Origin: Candidatus Bipolaricaulota bacterium | GTDB lineage: Bacteria > Bipolaricaulota > Bipolaricaulia > RBG-16-55-9 | Length of the DNA: 6,350 nt | NCBI GenBank assembly: GCA_027021605.1 | Contig: JALUUA010000294.1 | Location: forward strand, 1-6,350 | Direction: 5' to 3' | Shown here: positions 4,519-6,350 of the stretch, piece after piece | Numbering within the stretch: the first letter of the stretch is position 1 | How the letters are laid out: each line of letters opens with the position of its first letter | Notes under the pieces: model-generated | Seen by the model: the letters and a program-made list of their open reading frames with translations, nothing else | What the model was told of the DNA's origin: nothing | Databases searched by the model: none | Position numbers and translations under genes: made by a program

Positions 4519-6350
4519 ATGAACTACACGACGAATCGGGAGACTCTCCACGCCACCGACTTTGTGCTCCTGGGGCTCTCGGGACGGGTTTGGCTCGCGC
4601 TGTTGCTCCTGCTGGCCCTGGGGGTTTTCGCCTACGTGATGGTCCGCCGCCTTCAAATCCTGTTAGCGGCGAAGCGCCCCGACCCCCGCTTCGGGGAGTG
4701 GGGGAAGCGCCTCGCCCGTGTGCTCGTGGTGTTCCTGGGACAGAAGAAGATGTTCCGCGAGCCCCTGGCGGGCCTGATGCACGCGCTCATCTTCTGGGGC
4801 TTTTTGGTGTACGCCGTGCGCACGATCACGCTCTTTGCCTCGGGGTTCGACCCCCGCTTGGACGTCCCCGTAAGCCCCCTCGGGAACCTCTACTTCGTGA
4901 CGAAGGACACCTTCGCGCTCCTGGTGTCGCTGGGGTGTTTCTACTGGCTCTATCAGCGCTTGATCGCGAAGAAGCCGCGGCTTACGCACTCCCCCAAGGC
5001 CCTGCTCATCCTGGGGTTGATTCTGCTCCTGATGATCACGGATCTGCTGATCGACGGGGCGCTCATCGCCTACGAGGGCGAAAACCCCCGCGGGCTGTGG
5101 GCCTACGCCAGCGCCGCGACGGCCTCGCTGCTGGGCGGATTGGGGCTCTCTCCCGGAGCGCTTGTGGGCGTTTATTACGGCTCCTGGTGGGCGCACGCGC
5201 TGGCGATCTTGGTGTTTCTGAATTATCTGCCCTTGGGGAAGCACTTCCACGTGATCACGGCGCTGCCGAACGTCTTCTTCTACAAGACGCGGCCCCAGGG
5301 GCACATGGAAAAGCTCGACGTCGAGGGAGCCTTCGAGCGGGATGAGACCCTCGGCCTCCAGACGATCCGGGAGCTCTCGTGGAAGGACGTTCTGGACCTG
5401 TTCAGCTGCACGGAGTGCGGGCGCTGTCAGGCGGAGTGCCCCGCCTACGCCTCCGGGAAAGTCCTTTCGCCCAAGGAGATCATCCTAGAGCTTCGGGATC
5501 ACGCGTACGAAGAGATCCCCCTCTTCGGGAAGCCCCAAGAGCCCCGGGACGTGGTGCCCTTAAGCGTTCGACCCGAGGAGATCTGGGCCTGCACGACGTG
5601 CATGGCCTGCGTGGAGGCTTGCCCCCTCGACATCAACCAGCTCGACAAGATCCTCGAGATGCGCCGAAATCAAGTCATGATGAAGGACGAGTACCCGGAG
5701 TTCTTCGTGGAGGTGTTCAAGGGCCTCGACGGGCGGGGGAACCCGTGGAACCTCACCCCGGATGCCCGCATGGAGTGGGCGAAGGGTCTCGACGTCCCCG
5801 TGTTGGGGGAACTCGCTGTCCAGACCCAGAGGGGAAACCCCGACGGGAACGGCGAGCCGGGGGAGGGGATCGACTATCTGTTTTGGGTGGGGTGTGCGAC
5901 GGCGTTTGAGCCGCGCAACCAGCGGGCAGCCCGCGCCTTCGTGCAGATCCTTCAAAGAGCGGGCGTCAAGTTCGCCGTTTTGGGCGAAGAGGAGAGCTGC
6001 ACGGGGGACCCCGCGCGGAGGATCGGGCACGAGTACCTCTTCCAGATCCAGGCCGAGCGCAACGTGGAGACCCTGAACCGCTACGGGGTCAAGAGAATTG
6101 TGACGATGTGCCCCCACTGCTACAACACCCTTAAGAACGAGTACCCCGACTTCGGGGGTCACTACGAGGTGGTCCACCACACCCAGCTCATCGACGAGCT
6201 GATCGCTCAGGGGAAGATCCAACTGAGCAGGGAACTCCGAAAGCGCATCACGTATCACGACTCGTGCTACCTGGGGCGGTACAACAAAGTGTATGACCCG
6301 CAGCGGCGGGCCCTAGACGCGATTCCGGGGGCGCAGCGGGTCGAGATCGC
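4519..6350 (+). CDS. Membrane-bound Fe-S oxidoreductase, HdrD/EMO-like with NarI-type cytochrome b domain (partial, runs off right edge)
   Basis: The frame is open from the ATG at 4519 to the window end: 610 codons plus two bases, no stop. Residues 1-250 hold about five membrane segments (near 22-45, 86-108, 128-148, 160-180, 213-236) with His88, His226, His242 and His244 as candidate heme b ligands, as in NarI-like subunits. Two ferredoxin-type motifs follow: Cys297, 300, 303, 307 and Cys358, 361, 364, 368, each ending in CP. A first cysteine-rich CCG-type domain has Cys459, Cys494, Cys531 and Cys534, but the usual CC pair reads Cys494-Thr495 in SCTGDPARR. A second begins at YHDSCYLGR (Cys583) and is cut by the edge. 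This architecture is that of membrane Fe-S oxidoreductases such as ETF:menaquinone oxidoreductase, which passes electrons from acyl-CoA oxidation through ETF to menaquinone. The quinone link is inferred. The partner could instead be another dehydrogenase; etf or acyl-CoA dehydrogenase genes downstream would support the EMO reading. Confidence 0.85.
   Translation, partial: MNYTTNRETLHATDFVLLGLSGRVWLALLLLLALGVFAYVMVRRLQILLAAKRPDPRFGEWGKRLARVLVVFLGQKKMFREPLAGLMHALIFWGFLVYAVRTITLFASGFDPRLDVPVSPLGNLYFVTKDTFALLVSLGCFYWLYQRLIAKKPRLTHSPKALLILGLILLLMITDLLIDGALIAYEGENPRGLWAYASAATASLLGGLGLSPGALVGVYYGSWWAHALAILVFLNYLPLGKHFHVITALPNVFFYKTRPQGHMEKLDVEGAFERDETLGLQTIRELSWKDVLDLFSCTECGRCQAECPAYASGKVLSPKEIILELRDHAYEEIPLFGKPQEPRDVVPLSVRPEEIWACTTCMACVEACPLDINQLDKILEMRRNQVMMKDEYPEFFVEVFKGLDGRGNPWNLTPDARMEWAKGLDVPVLGELAVQTQRGNPDGNGEPGEGIDYLFWVGCATAFEPRNQRAARAFVQILQRAGVKFAVLGEEESCTGDPARRIGHEYLFQIQAERNVETLNRYGVKRIVTMCPHCYNTLKNEYPDFGGHYEVVHHTQLIDELIAQGKIQLSRELRKRITYHDSCYLGRYNKVYDPQRRALDAIPGAQRVEI

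Noticed and set aside
3945..5345. Plus-strand open frame spanning the lipoprotein antisense and the start of the oxidoreductase
   Set aside because: It crosses two real genes and the divergent promoter region with no conserved motif; it is out of frame with the clear membrane and Fe-S protein beginning at 4519.

Overview
The window is about two-thirds G+C and densely coded on both strands. It looks like chromosomal DNA of a thermophilic bacterium. The main evidence is a gene for a branched-chain polyamine synthase (BpsA) beside S-adenosylmethionine decarboxylase, a pairing typical of thermophiles. An M42 metalloaminopeptidase, common in thermophiles, agrees with this. Promoters are bacterial -35/-10 type and several genes have strong Shine-Dalgarno sequences, so an archaeon is unlikely. 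I cannot fix the phylum. Thermus-like bacteria or an uncultured thermophilic lineage such as Bipolaricaulota/Acetothermia are guesses only.

Left part (1-1844, minus strand): a polyamine operon. A near-consensus promoter (1807-1835) is followed by a leader of about 105 nt with a large inverted repeat at its predicted 5' end and a small hairpin just before the ribosome binding site. Then come bpsA (643-1695, TTG start), speH (88-582), and the first 31 codons of a signal-peptide-bearing protein that overlaps the end of speH and leaves the window at base 1. SpeH would make decarboxylated SAM, which BpsA uses to add aminopropyl groups to spermidine. SpeH has an unusual low-complexity C-terminal tail encoded by two hexanucleotide repeat tracts.

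Middle (1845-3826): a two-domain rhodanese-type sulfurtransferase on the minus strand and an M42 aminopeptidase on the plus strand diverge from a 101-bp region with promoter elements for both. The rhodanese promoter sits so close to its ATG that its mRNA should be nearly leaderless.

Right part (3830-6350): a small lipoprotein gene (minus strand) converges on the M42 gene with 3 bp between the stops. A 194-bp divergent region separates it from a large plus-strand gene with a clear promoter (4468-4496) that is still open at the right edge. Its first 610 residues encode a membrane protein with a NarI-like cytochrome b part, two [4Fe-4S] motifs and HdrD-type cysteine-rich domains. It resembles the ETF:menaquinone oxidoreductase (EMO) type of membrane Fe-S oxidoreductase. 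No mobile element, CRISPR array, tRNA or rRNA was seen, and no stretch over 300 bases lacks a gene.
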